Positions 42,301 to 53,212 of a stretch of DNA of 64,000 nt are shown piece after piece (within the stretch, counting starts at the first letter, position 1; every line of letters begins with the position of its first letter). The notes under the pieces were generated by a model. That model was given only the letters and a program-made list of their open reading frames with translations, was not told where the DNA came from and made no database searches. The translations under genes and the position numbers were made by a program. The stretch is from assembly GCF_002102345.1 (NCBI RefSeq), contig NZ_LQPP01000015.1, positions 1 to 64,000 of the forward strand. The letters run 5' to 3'. The DNA comes from Mycolicibacterium peregrinum (lineage in GTDB: Bacteria; Actinomycetota; Actinomycetes; Mycobacteriales; Mycobacteriaceae).

Positions 42301-42726
42301 ATGGGGGTGGGGGTAACCGTCGTCGTGGCGGTTTGGCTACTTGCACTGAGCAGCTACGACGTAAGGGAACGCCGGCTGCCGAATTGGCTGACACTGCCGG
42401 GCGCGGTACTCATCCCGGTGGTGGCGGCGGCGGCCGGGCGCGGCGGTACCGCGCTGGCGGGGGCGCTGGCGTTGTCTGGGCTGTACCTGGTGATGCATCT
42501 GGTGGCGCCCCGGTCGCTGGGCGGGGGAGACGTCAAACTCGCTGTCGGGCTGGGGGCGATGACCGGTGCGTTCGGTATCGATGTGTGGCTGCTCGCCGCG
42601 CTGGCCGCACCCTTGCTCACCGCGGGCCTGGCCGTCTGGGCGGCCATGCGTGGTATCCGGACCGTGCCGCACGGCCCGTCGATGTGCACGGCCAGTGCCG
42701 TGGCGGTCGCCCTGGTGCTGGTGTAG
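42301..42726 (+). CDS. Prepilin peptidase (A24 family), methylase domain absent
   Basis: A 141-residue integral membrane aspartic peptidase (Rv2551c position). The first Asp is in SSYDVRERRLPNW and the second in GGGDVKLAVGLGAM, the diagnostic GxGD motif. About four transmembrane helices are present. The N-terminal methyltransferase domain of full PilD proteins is missing, as in TadV/CpaA-type enzymes. No pilin or pilus assembly genes are in the window. Confidence 0.87.
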   Translation: MGVGVTVVVAVWLLALSSYDVRERRLPNWLTLPGAVLIPVVAAAAGRGGTALAGALALSGLYLVMHLVAPRSLGGGDVKLAVGLGAMTGAFGIDVWLLAALAAPLLTAGLAVWAAMRGIRTVPHGPSMCTASAVAVALVLV

Positions 42727-42808
42727 CCGACGGCCGAATTGGTGCGAATGACCCGCGAAATCCGTGGTTACGCTCATCACCGATAATCAGTCGTCCCGGG
42801 GGGTTCGC

Positions 42809-43171
42809 ATGTCACAACCACACTGGCAGCAGGCCGCGCCGCAGTATCCGCCGCCGCCCGCGGTCCCGGTGTTCCGAGTGGAGACGACTCGGCATACCGG
42901 TCTGCTGGTCCTGTGGTTCAACCAGACCCGCGTGGTGACCGGAACCGCCGAACAGTGCGAGGCCGCGTTGACCAGCGCCCAGCGGCACAATCTCGTCCTG
43001 GGTTGGTGGAGCTTCCTGTCGATCCTCTTCATGAATTGGCTCTCGTTGCTGAGCAACGCGGGTGCGCGGTCCACCCTGCGTAAGGAAGTCGAACAGGCGC
43101 AGGCCTACGCACAGTGGTGGTACCAGTACGGTCGGCACCAAAACGGATCGCAACAGCCGCAACAGTGGTAG
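42809..43171 (+). CDS. Hypothetical protein with proline-rich N-terminus and one hydrophobic segment
   Basis: A 120-residue protein I do not recognise. Residues 1-25 are Gln/Pro-rich, a soluble part (FRVETTRHTGLLVLWFNQTRVVTGTAEQCEAAL) follows, then a hydrophobic stretch LGWWSFLSILFMNWLSLLSNAG (about 65-86) and a Gln-rich tail. The ATG at 42809 with GGGGGG just upstream is used. It sits where M. tuberculosis has a VapBC pair between the prepilin peptidase and aroC. Confidence 0.7.
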   Translation: MSQPHWQQAAPQYPPPPAVPVFRVETTRHTGLLVLWFNQTRVVTGTAEQCEAALTSAQRHNLVLGWWSFLSILFMNWLSLLSNAGARSTLRKEVEQAQAYAQWWYQYGRHQNGSQQPQQW

Positions 43172-43232
43172 GTCGCGTCGCGAGTGACCACGGATTTCGG
43201 GAGGCAAACCCCGACGTGGGAGAATGACAGCC

Positions 43233-44440
43233 GTGTTGCGATGGACCACAGCTGGTGAATCCCACGGCCGCGCCCTGGTGGCCATGCTCGAAGGGATGGT
43301 TGCCGGCGTGCCCATCACCTCCGAGGAGATCGGGGCGCAGCTCAAGCGTCGTCGACTCGGCTATGGCCGGGGCGCCCGGATGAAGTTCGAACAGGATCAG
43401 GTCACCATGCTGGCCGGGGTGCGTCACGGCACCACCCTCGGCGGGCCGATCGCCATCGAGATCGGCAACACCGAATGGCCCAAATGGGAGACGGTGATGT
43501 CTCCGGACCCGGTCGACCAGGCCGAGCTTGCCGCAGAAGGTGCAGCGCGCAATGCCCCGCTGACCCGTCCGCGGCCGGGCCATGCCGACTACGCGGGCAT
43601 GCTCAAGTACGGCTTCGACGATGCCCGCCCCGTCCTGGAACGCGCCAGTGCCCGCGAGACTGCGGCGCGCGTGGCGGCCGGCACCGTGGCCCGCGCCTTT
43701 CTGCGGGCCGCCCTCGGCGTGGAAGTCGTCTCGCACGTCATCTCCATCGGCGCGTCAAAGCCCTACGACGGACCCCCGCCGCAGTTCTCCGACCTGGAGG
43801 CGATCGACGACAGCCCGGTCCGGGCCTTCGACAAGGACGCCGAGGCCGCGATGATCGCCGAGATCGAGGACGCCAAGAAGGACGGCGACACCCTCGGCGG
43901 CGTCGTGGAGGTCGTCGTCGCGGGTCTGCCGATCGGGTTGGGCTCGTTCACCAGCGGTGACAACCGTCTCGACAGCCAATTGGCCGCCGCAGTCATGGGC
44001 ATTCAGGCGATCAAGGGCGTGGAGATCGGAGACGGCTTCGAGACCGCGCGCCGGCGAGGCAGCGTCGCCCACGACGAGATGTATCCCGGCCCCGACGGGG
44101 TCTTGCGCTCGACCAACCGGGCCGGAGGCCTGGAAGGCGGCATGACCAACGGCCAGGCGCTGCGGGTACGCGCCGCGATGAAGCCGATCTCGACCGTCCC
44201 GCGGGCACTGGCCACCGTCGACATGGCCACCGGTGAAGAGGCCGTCGCCATTCACCAGCGTTCCGACGTGTGCGCGGTGCCGGCCGCCGGTGTGGTGGTG
44301 GAGACCATGGTCGCGCTCGTGGTGGCCCGCGCGGTGCTGGAGAAGTTCGGTGGGGACTCGTTGACCGAGACCCGCGCCAACATCGACGCCTACCTGCGGG
44401 CCGTCGCCGAGCGCGAGCCGGCGGCGCAGGCCCTGGGCTG

Positions 44441-44441
<1 letters not shown>
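43233..44441 (+). CDS. aroC: Chorismate synthase
   Basis: A 402-residue enzyme converting EPSP to chorismate with reduced [60 protein letters not shown] and [15 protein letters not shown] are signature blocks. GTG at 43233 ([12 protein letters not shown]) is preferred: the M. tuberculosis protein starts alike, and GGGAG is well spaced from it, while the ATG at 43224 is too close. Overlaps aroK by one base (TGATG). Confidence 0.96.
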
Positions 44442-46246
<1,805 letters not shown>

Positions 46247-46289
46247 CGCGACTGAATTCTCGTTCTGCCCTGTGCGGGCAGCGGACCGG

Positions 46290-46859
46290 CTACTGCTTGG
46301 GCTGCTCGGGGTACTCGATGGCCTGGGTGGTGTCGTCGGTGTTCTCGGTGGCGCCGTTGGCGCTCACGGCGGCGAACACATCGGTGTCGGCGCGGTCTTC
46401 TGCGGCCAGGCCGTGGTGGCGTTGGCGGGGCTGCGGCGGAGCCTTGCGGTCAACCAGCCAGCGGCCCACCGTCACACCTGCAACGCCGAGCAGGAACGTC
46501 AGCAGGGCGGTGAACGCCGCGAACGTGGTCACCTCGTTGAGCAGCGCGTCGGTGTAGAGGCTCTTGTAGAAGAGACCGATGAACCACGCCACGGCGCCGC
46601 TGACGATGCCGGCGAACAGGCCGGCGATCAGCCAGGTCATCGCCATGTCGGCACGACGATCCGGATCCGGATTGGCGCGGGCGTCGCTCTGGCCGTCGAG
46701 AAGGCCCCAGATCAGCACCCCGATTCCGAACACCGTGACCAGCGCGAGGCTCCACCAGGTGGCATTGCCCGGCGAGGCGTTGATCAGTGCTCCTTGCAGT
46801 AAGCGCACGATGACCATCGCTGTTGCGAACACCACTCCGCGCAGTAACCACTTGCTCAT
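46290..46859 (-). CDS. Four-helix membrane protein (Rv2536-like, B-4DMT family)
   Basis: A 189-residue membrane protein with about four transmembrane helices (LLRGVVFATAMVIVRLLQGAL, WWSLALVTVFGIGVLIWGLL, MTWLIAGLFAGIVSGAVAWFI, FAAFTALLTFLLGVAGVTVG) and an acidic cytosolic tail. It matches the place and form of Rv2536, now often annotated as a B-4DMT family transporter. ATG at 46859. It is divergent from pepQ and convergent with aroB. Transport function is not demonstrated. Confidence 0.82.
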   Translation of the reverse strand: MSKWLLRGVVFATAMVIVRLLQGALINASPGNATWWSLALVTVFGIGVLIWGLLDGQSDARANPDPDRRADMAMTWLIAGLFAGIVSGAVAWFIGLFYKSLYTDALLNEVTTFAAFTALLTFLLGVAGVTVGRWLVDRKAPPQPRQRHHGLAAEDRADTDVFAAVSANGATENTDDTTQAIEYPEQPKQ

Positions 46860-46892
46860 GGGGGCACACTGTAGCGAGTAGCGTCACAGACC

Positions 46893-47978
46893 GTGACTAT
46901 TTCCCAGCGCAGGGACCGGCTGCGGCGTCGACTGGCCGACTTGGGACTGGACGCGATGTTGGTGACTGACCTGGTCAACGTGCGTTATCTGTCCGGATTC
47001 ACCGGTTCGAATGCGGCCCTGCTGATCCTCGCCGAGGATGTCGTGCCGGTGCTGGCCACCGATGGGCGCTACCGCACGCAGGCCGCGCAGCAGTCGCCGG
47101 ATGCCGAAGTGGTCATCGAGCGGGCATGCGGGTCGCATCTGGCCGGGCGCGCCGCCCGGGCCGGCGCGCTGCGGCTGGGTTTCGAGAGCCATGTGGTGAC
47201 GGTGGATGCCTACGCGGCCCTGAAGAAGGCGGCCGGCGACACGGTCGAGTGGGTCCGCGCGGCGGGCACCGTGGAGGCGCTGCGTGAGGTCAAGGACGCG
47301 GGGGAGATCGCGATGCTGCGGTTGGCCTGTGAGGCCGCCGACGCGGCGCTGATGGACCTGCTGGAGCGTGGTGGCCTGCGTCCCGGCCGAACCGAGCGCG
47401 AGGTGCGCAATGAGCTGGAGGCCCTGATGCTCGATCACGGCGCCGATGGCCCGTCGTTCGAGACGATCGTGGCGGCGGGCGTGAATTCCGCCATCCCGCA
47501 CCACCGGCCCACGGATGCGGTGCTGGCCGCGGGTGACTTCGTGAAGATCGATTTCGGTGCGCTCGTCGCCGGCTACCACTCCGACATGACGCGCACGTTC
47601 GTGCTGGGCCCGGCCGCGGACTGGCAGCGCGACATCTATGGGCTGGTGGCCACCGCGCAGCAGGCAGGGTGCGACGCGTTGGCCCCCGGAGTTTCGCTGA
47701 GCGCGGTGGACGCCGCATCGCGCCAGGTCATCGCCGATGCCGGGTACGGCGACAACTTCGGGCACGGCCTCGGACACGGTGTCGGGCTGCAGATCCACGA
47801 AGCGCCGGGAATCAATGCCGCTGCCGCCGGTACACTGCTTGCTGGCTCTGCGGTCACCGTTGAGCCTGGTGTCTACTTGCCCGATCGCGGCGGTGTCCGG
47901 ATCGAGGACACCCTGGTCGTCGGAGAGCCGGCACCCGACCTGCTTACCCGGTTCCCCAAGGAACTGGCCATTTTGTGA
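46893..47978 (+). CDS. pepQ: M24 family metallopeptidase (Xaa-Pro dipeptidase type)
   Basis: A 361-residue pita-bread peptidase (Rv2535c homologue). The N-terminal creatinase-like domain contains DLVNVRYLSGFTGSNAALLI. The catalytic domain has metal ligands in VKIDFGALVAGYHSDMTRTFV (two Asp), GHGLGHGVGLQIHEAPGI (His), TVEPGVYLP (Glu) and VRIEDTLVV (Glu). GTG at 46893. Followed 24 bases later by efp, the usual bacterial order. Confidence 0.93.
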   Translation: MTISQRRDRLRRRLADLGLDAMLVTDLVNVRYLSGFTGSNAALLILAEDVVPVLATDGRYRTQAAQQSPDAEVVIERACGSHLAGRAARAGALRLGFESHVVTVDAYAALKKAAGDTVEWVRAAGTVEALREVKDAGEIAMLRLACEAADAALMDLLERGGLRPGRTEREVRNELEALMLDHGADGPSFETIVAAGVNSAIPHHRPTDAVLAAGDFVKIDFGALVAGYHSDMTRTFVLGPAADWQRDIYGLVATAQQAGCDALAPGVSLSAVDAASRQVIADAGYGDNFGHGLGHGVGLQIHEAPGINAAAAGTLLAGSAVTVEPGVYLPDRGGVRIEDTLVVGEPAPDLLTRFPKELAIL

Positions 47979-48002
47979 CAAAAGCTTAGGAGCTACACCC
48001 TC

Positions 48003-48566
48003 ATGGCATCGACTGCCGACTTCAAGAACGGGCTCGTCCTGCAGATCGACGGACAGCTGTGGCAGATCGTCGAATTCCAGCACGTCAAGCCGGGCAAGGG
48101 TCCGGCCTTCGTGCGGACGAAGCTGAAGAACGTGGTGTCCGGCAAGGTCGTCGACAAGACGTACAACGCCGGCGTGAAGGTGGAGACGGCCACCGTGGAC
48201 CGGCGCGACGCCACCTACCTGTACCGCGACGGCAGCGACTTCGTCTTCATGGATTCCGAAGACTTCAACCAGCATCCCCTGTCCGAGGCGCTCGTCGGCC
48301 GGTTGGCCGACTTCCTGCTGGAGAGCCTGCCGGTGCAGATCGCCTTCCACGACGGCGTACCGCTGTACCTGGAACTGCCGGTGTCGGTCGAGCTCGAGGT
48401 GTCGCACACCGAGCCGGGCCTGCAGGGTGACCGCTCGAGCGCAGGCACCAAGCCCGCCACCATGGAGACCGGTGCCGAGATCCAGGTTCCGTTGTTCATC
48501 AACACCGGCGACAAGCTGAAGGTCGACACCCGCGACGGCAGCTACCTCGGCCGCGTGAATGGCTGA
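48003..48566 (+). CDS. efp: Elongation factor P
   Basis: A 187-residue EF-P that relieves ribosome stalling at polyproline stretches. The three beta-barrel domains are complete, ending [21 protein letters not shown]. The tip loop is [10 protein letters not shown] with Lys32; the PGKGP form is the actinobacterial subtype reported to work without Lys modification. The ATG at 48003 follows AGGAG. Followed by nusB after 2 bases. Confidence 0.97.
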   Translation: MASTADFKNGLVLQIDGQLWQIVEFQHVKPGKGPAFVRTKLKNVVSGKVVDKTYNAGVKVETATVDRRDATYLYRDGSDFVFMDSEDFNQHPLSEALVGRLADFLLESLPVQIAFHDGVPLYLELPVSVELEVSHTEPGLQGDRSSAGTKPATMETGAEIQVPLFINTGDKLKVDTRDGSYLGRVNG

Positions 48567-48568
48567 GC

Positions 48569-49057
48569 ATGCCTGATCGCCGTGGCGACCGGGGCCGTCA
48601 CCAGGCCCGCAAGCGCGCCGTCGACCTGTTGTTCGAGGCCGAGGCCCGCGGTCTGACGCCGGAGGCGGTGGCCGACGGCCGCACCGCGCTGGCCGAGGAT
48701 CAGCCCGACGTCACTCCGCTCAACCCCTACACGGTGTCGGTGGCGCGCGGCGTCACCGAGCACTCCGCCCACATCGACGATCTCATCTCGGCGCACCTGC
48801 AGGGATGGACGTTGGAGCGACTCCCCGCCGTGGACCGGGCCATCCTGCGGGTGGCGGTCTGGGAGCTGTTGCACGCCGAGGACGTTCCCGAGCCGGTGGC
48901 CGTCGACGAAGCCGTCGAGCTCGCCAAAGAGCTGTCCACCGATGAGTCACCCGGCTTCGTCAATGGCGTTCTGGGCCAGGTGATGCTGGTGACCCCGCAG
49001 ATCCGAGCTGCGGCCGCGGCCGTGCAGGGCGCGGCGCAGGATCGCCCCGAGCAGTAG
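48569..49057 (+). CDS. nusB: Transcription antitermination factor NusB
   Basis: A 162-residue all-helical protein that with NusE (S10) binds boxA RNA in rRNA antitermination. [69 protein letters not shown] (in two blocks) are typical. The acid/Ala-rich C-terminus is longer than in E. coli, as in mycobacteria. A strong palindrome lies 44 bases downstream of the stop. Confidence 0.95.
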   Translation: MPDRRGDRGRHQARKRAVDLLFEAEARGLTPEAVADGRTALAEDQPDVTPLNPYTVSVARGVTEHSAHIDDLISAHLQGWTLERLPAVDRAILRVAVWELLHAEDVPEPVAVDEAVELAKELSTDESPGFVNGVLGQVMLVTPQIRAAAAAVQGAAQDRPEQ

Positions 49058-49100
49058 TACCTGTCCCGAACAACGGGATACCGGTGTCATTCGGTGCCAC

Positions 49101-49136
49101 GATGTTGTTACGTGTGTGGTCACACGTAACAACATC
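49101..49136. promoter_or_regulatory. Perfect 16-bp-arm palindrome before the molybdopterin oxidoreductase
   Basis: GATGTTGTTACGTGTG (49101-49116) and its exact reverse complement (49121-49136) flank TGGT. The right arm ends one base before the GGAGG ribosome site of the next gene (ATG 49148). It could end the nusB transcript, act as an operator, or fold in the leader to hide the ribosome site. It is more AT-rich than its surroundings, unlike the other hairpins here. Confidence 0.6.
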
Positions 49137-49147
49137 GGAGGCCGCTG

Positions 49148-51403
49148 ATGGGACATGAGCCGGGAAGTATCGCGGATATCGGCGAGGACGGCCTCCATCT
49201 CCACGCCTGCCCGCTGTGTGAGGCAATGTGCGGCTTGGAGATTCAGGTCTCCGACGGCAAGGTGGCCAGCGTCCGGCCCAACAAGTCCGACGAGTGGAGC
49301 GCGGGGCACATCTGCCCGAAAGGCGCGTCGCTGGCCGCGCTGCACGACGACCCGGACCGGATCCGCCGGCCGATGATCAAGATCGACGGCCAGTGGCACG
49401 AGGTCGACTGGGACACCGCGTTCCGCCGCTGCACCGAACTGCTCGCGCCCGTCATCGAGAAGTACGGCATCGGTGCGGTCGCGGCCTATACCGGCAACCC
49501 ACTGGCGCACTCGTTCTCGCTGTCGCGCTACTCGGCTGTCCTGCTGGGCCTGTCCGGGATGCCGATCACCTACTCGCCCGGGACCATCGACCAGTGGCCG
49601 AAGAATCTGTCGTCGCACCTGATGTACGGCAGCTGGTGGGCTTTCCCGACCCCGGACATCCAGCGCACCGATCTGTTGGTGGTCATGGGCGCCAACCCCG
49701 CGGCGTCACAGGGTTCGTTGCTGGCCGCGCCCGACGTGATGGGTATCATCGGCGGTATCCGCAAGCGCGGCAAGGTGATCGTCATCGACCCGGTGCGCAC
49801 CGCCACCGCCGCCAAGGCCGACGAGTGGCTGCCGATCACGCCCGGCACCGATGCGGCGCTGCTGCTCGGGATCGTCCACACCGTGTTCGACGAAGACCTG
49901 GTCAACCTCGGCGAGCTGGAGCGCCACCTCGACGGGATGTCGACGTTGCAGCAGGTGGCGGCTGAGTGGTCTCCCGAAAGAGTCTCTGCTGCAACGGGTA
50001 TCGATGCAGAGCGGATTCGCGGTCTGGCCCGTGAACTGGCGGGCACCCCGCGCGCGGTGGTCTACGGCCGGATCGGTACCTGCAATCAGGAGTTCGGCAG
50101 CCTGGCCAGCTGGCTGGTGGATGTGGTCAACATCGTCACCGGGCACTTCGACACTCCCGGTGGCTCCATGTTCGCCACCCCGACCGCCTGGACCGTCACC
50201 AGCCAGCCGATCCCGGGCCTGGAGGACGGGGCGCCGAACTTCGGCCGCTACCGCACCCGCGTACGCGGAGCCAAAGAGGTGATGGGCCAGGTCCCGGTGT
50301 CGTGCATGCTCGAAGAGATCGTCACTCCCGGCGAGGGGCAACTCAAGGCGCTGATCACGGTGGCCGGCAACCCGGTGTTGTCCACTCCGGGCGGCGACAA
50401 GCTCGACGAGGCGCTGCCGCAGCTCGACGCGATGATCTCGGTGGATCTGTGGCTCAACGAGACCACCAAGCACGCCGATGTCATCCTGCCGGGTGCCTCG
50501 GCACTGGAGCAGCCCCATTCCGCCGATCTGCTCCTGGGCGCGGCGATCAACAGCTTCGCGCGCTACTCGCCGCCGGTGTTCGATCGCGAAGACCCAGAAG
50601 CTCCCGAGGAATGGGAGATCCTGATCCGGCTGACCGGGTTGTGCACCGGCACTGCGGCCGAGGACGTCGACGTCGCCGCGCTCGACGACGGTTGGTTCGA
50701 CTATCTGTGCTTCACCCAGGGGCTCGATGGTGCCGAGATTCGTAAGCACTACGACCACGGCGGACCGGAACGCATGCTCGATCTGACGCTGCGAACGGCC
50801 GCGTTCGGCGACCGGTACGGCGAGAACCCGGACGGCCTGACGTTGGAGAAGCTCAAGTCCCATCCGGACGGAATCAACTTCGGTCCGATGGTGCCTCGGA
50901 TACCCGAAGTGCTCGGCACCTCCGACAAGAAGATCCGGATCGCGCCGCAGTATCTGCTCGACGACCTGCCCCGGTTGGCCGAGCGACTGGATCGCGCCTC
51001 CGATGATCTGGTGCTGGTCAGCCGGCGGCATCTGCGCTCCAACAACTCCTGGCTGCACAACGTCGGCTCGCTGATGAAGGGCCGAGACCGGTGCACCCTG
51101 CTGATGCACAGCCGCGATGCCGCCGAGCGCGGTATCGCCGACGGCGACGCCGCAGAAGTGGCGTCGACCGCAGGCAAGATCGTGGTGCCCGTCGAGGTGA
51201 CCGATGCGATCAAACCCGGTGTGGTCTCCATGCCGCACGGCTGGGGACACGGCCAGCCCGGCACCCGACTCGGCGTCGCCAACGCCGCACCAGGGGTGAA
51301 CACCAACATCCTGTCGTTGCCGGACTTCATCGACGAGCCGTCCGGCAATGGTGCGCTCAACGGAATCCCGGTGACGGTGAGCCGGACCCTGGCTCACGGC
51401 TAG
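49148..51403 (+). CDS. Molybdopterin-dependent oxidoreductase with one [4Fe-4S] cluster
   Basis: A 751-residue member of the DMSO reductase/formate dehydrogenase superfamily. The N-terminal cluster motif is ACPLCEAMCG (Cys21, Cys24, Cys28) with the fourth Cys in HICPKG. Cofactor-binding segments VVMGANPAASQGS, YGRIGTCNQEFG and the C-terminal MPHGWGHG / NDPS-like end are visible. No twin-arginine signal, so cytosolic. It is not accompanied by electron-transfer or membrane subunits; the closest candidate partner is the ferredoxin 2.6 kb on. Substrate cannot be named; no Sec codon is evident. It overlaps the convergent HNH gene by 4 bases. Confidence 0.87.
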   Translation: MGHEPGSIADIGEDGLHLHACPLCEAMCGLEIQVSDGKVASVRPNKSDEWSAGHICPKGASLAALHDDPDRIRRPMIKIDGQWHEVDWDTAFRRCTELLAPVIEKYGIGAVAAYTGNPLAHSFSLSRYSAVLLGLSGMPITYSPGTIDQWPKNLSSHLMYGSWWAFPTPDIQRTDLLVVMGANPAASQGSLLAAPDVMGIIGGIRKRGKVIVIDPVRTATAAKADEWLPITPGTDAALLLGIVHTVFDEDLVNLGELERHLDGMSTLQQVAAEWSPERVSAATGIDAERIRGLARELAGTPRAVVYGRIGTCNQEFGSLASWLVDVVNIVTGHFDTPGGSMFATPTAWTVTSQPIPGLEDGAPNFGRYRTRVRGAKEVMGQVPVSCMLEEIVTPGEGQLKALITVAGNPVLSTPGGDKLDEALPQLDAMISVDLWLNETTKHADVILPGASALEQPHSADLLLGAAINSFARYSPPVFDREDPEAPEEWEILIRLTGLCTGTAAEDVDVAALDDGWFDYLCFTQGLDGAEIRKHYDHGGPERMLDLTLRTAAFGDRYGENPDGLTLEKLKSHPDGINFGPMVPRIPEVLGTSDKKIRIAPQYLLDDLPRLAERLDRASDDLVLVSRRHLRSNNSWLHNVGSLMKGRDRCTLLMHSRDAAERGIADGDAAEVASTAGKIVVPVEVTDAIKPGVVSMPHGWGHGQPGTRLGVANAAPGVNTNILSLPDFIDEPSGNGALNGIPVTVSRTLAHG

Positions 51404-52935
51404 AGCTCTGGAGGAACCAGTAGTTCCTCGGGGTGGAAGTGGTGGTTGAGGGAGTCTTGCCCCGTGTCCATCAGGGGCGGGGGGTGCCAGTGAATGCGCC
51501 CGGTTTCCGGGTCGACACTGGTGGTCCAGCCCAGCCCGGCGAGACGGTTGTCGAGTCCGCAGCTCAGTGCGAGGGCAGGGGCGTCGGTGCGCCCGCCGTG
51601 TTGCCAGTCGGCTTCGGCGTGGTGCGCCTCGCAGTAGTCCGCCGGTGCGGTGCAACCCGGGCGGGTACATCCGCGGTCTCGGTTGTAGAGCAGAAGTCGT
51701 TGGGCTTTGGTGGCCAACCGTTTCGTGCGGGCCATGTACAGCGGCTCTGCGGTGTGGTGTTCGTAGACGGTGAGGTAGTGAAAGCTGTGCGATGCCAATC
51801 GGATGAGGTCTGTCATCGGCATCCGGATGCCCGCACCGGTGACGGCGATTCCGGCGCCGGCCTCCAATTCCGCCAGGGTCGTGGAGACCACCACGGTGAC
51901 CGGCAGGCCGGCGTGCCGTCCCAGCCGTTTGGACATGAGTAGTTCGCGCAGCGCCACTTTGAGTGCGTCGTGGTTGCGTTGAGCCTGGGTTCGGGTGTCG
52001 CGGTCGGCGGCCTGTTGTGCTTGCTGCTGAGCTTGCTGGTCTGGGGCTGCGTCGGTGGCGCCGGGAGCCGGGCGGGCCTGCGGATCGGCCGAATCGATGC
52101 CGGCGTCGGTAGCCGTCGTCTCGGACCCCGCCTCAAGGTCAGCGGCTTCGCCTTCAGGGGTGTCGGGAGCTTCGAGCGGGTTGGGTGACGGGTTGTGCAG
52201 TGGCTCAGGGTCGGTGGGGTTGTTGATGCCCGGTGCGCCCCATACGCCGGTGACCGTGGTCAGGTAGGCGGCGGCCTCGGGGTCGAGCCAACCCTCTACA
52301 TGAACCAACCCGTCGGCATCCTGCTTGCCGATGCGCAACCCGCGTAGGTGGGCTGCGACGTCGGGTCCGGCGCCGTCCTGGTTCAGCAGGTACAGCAGTT
52401 TGTCGGCGGCGGCCTTGAGGGTTTCGGGCGTGTCGCGGGTCGCCGCGGACACCAGGTCCGACTCGATCTGGGCGAGTTCGGCTGGGCCGACGTACTTTTC
52501 CGCTTCCGCCATCGTGTGGCGGATGATCGTGATGTGTTCGGTGTTGATCGACCCTGACCGAAGCGCCTCCGCGCATGCGGGCAGCGTCGGCTCCAACACC
52601 TCGCCGGTGAGGCCATATCGAGGCCCGAGATCTGCGGCCGCGGCCACTCGGCGCGAGGCTTCCTTGCGGCTGATCCGCATCCGGGTGGCAAGGACGTCAG
52701 TCCATGACTTTCCGCCGATCTCGCGTGGACTGGTCCGAGCCATCAGCGCCGACTGGATACGGTGATCGACCGTCGCCTGCGCGCGGGCCCGCCGTTCGCG
52801 CTCGGACTGGATAGCCAGTAACTCCGCAGTGTCGAACCCGGTGAAATCGACATGGAGGAGCGCCGTGGTCGCGGCCATGTGGTCGGCCAGCGCGGTCTGT
52901 ACCGCGCCCCGGTTCTGCACCAACCCGACCGTCAT
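51400..52935 (-). CDS. 13E12-repeat family HNH protein (DUF222)
   Basis: A 511-residue DUF222/HNH protein of the mycobacterial 13E12 family. DUF222 covers about residues 25-370, interrupted by an acidic/Gln-Ala low-complexity stretch (about 240-310). The HNH domain is CTRPGCTAPADYCEAHHAEADWQHGG, with a variant final block CGLDNRL in place of the usual CxxHH. ATG 52935 is chosen because a consensus LexA box ends 4 bases upstream. The frame is open to 53046 but that would run through the box. Family members in M. tuberculosis include DNA-damage-induced genes, from memory. Confidence 0.87.
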   Translation of the reverse strand: MTVGLVQNRGAVQTALADHMAATTALLHVDFTGFDTAELLAIQSERERRARAQATVDHRIQSALMARTSPREIGGKSWTDVLATRMRISRKEASRRVAAAADLGPRYGLTGEVLEPTLPACAEALRSGSINTEHITIIRHTMAEAEKYVGPAELAQIESDLVSAATRDTPETLKAAADKLLYLLNQDGAGPDVAAHLRGLRIGKQDADGLVHVEGWLDPEAAAYLTTVTGVWGAPGINNPTDPEPLHNPSPNPLEAPDTPEGEAADLEAGSETTATDAGIDSADPQARPAPGATDAAPDQQAQQQAQQAADRDTRTQAQRNHDALKVALRELLMSKRLGRHAGLPVTVVVSTTLAELEAGAGIAVTGAGIRMPMTDLIRLASHSFHYLTVYEHHTAEPLYMARTKRLATKAQRLLLYNRDRGCTRPGCTAPADYCEAHHAEADWQHGGRTDAPALALSCGLDNRLAGLGWTTSVDPETGRIHWHPPPLMDTGQDSLNHHFHPEELLVPPEL

Positions 52936-52938
52936 GCA

Positions 52939-52954
52939 TCGAACACTAGTTCGA
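52939..52954 (-). promoter_or_regulatory. Consensus LexA (SOS) box of the 13E12-family gene
   Basis: TCGAACACTAGTTCGA is a perfect palindrome and an exact fit to the mycobacterial SOS box TCGAAC-N4-GTTCGA. It ends 3 bases before the HNH gene start (52935, minus strand), implying a leaderless or very short-leader SOS promoter. Confidence 0.9.
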
Positions 52955-53212
52955 GTGACCGACAAGTATTCGCTGCGTGGGACCGATGTGGCCACAGTGG
53001 CCAAAGTTTTTTCGCCGGCCCCAGCAGACCTGAACGACGGTTTCAATCATCGCGATTTGTAAATTCTCCTCACGGCCGAGGTGGCGCAATGCGATCCGCG
53101 ACGGCGGTTTCGCCAGGTACCGAACGCCGGTTGGCGGCGCAATCAGTTAACCTGCGCAAACGGCAGATTCGCCGCACTGCGACACCCCGGAATCGCCGCT
53201 TACCGTGAGTGG

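Noticed and set aside
49117..49126. CRP-like site in the centre of the 49101 palindrome (TGTG/CACA)
   Set aside because: Spacing is 4 bases, not the 6-8 of CRP sites; the symmetry belongs to a much longer palindrome.
51720..52330. Possible frameshift or pseudogene in the HNH gene because of its low-complexity stretch and missing HH
   Set aside because: The frame is intact, and the CGxDNRL ending is common in mycobacterial 13E12 proteins as I recall them.
52936..53046. Longer N-terminus for the HNH protein starting at 53046
   Set aside because: It would translate through the perfect LexA box; ATG 52935 right after the box fits family N-termini.
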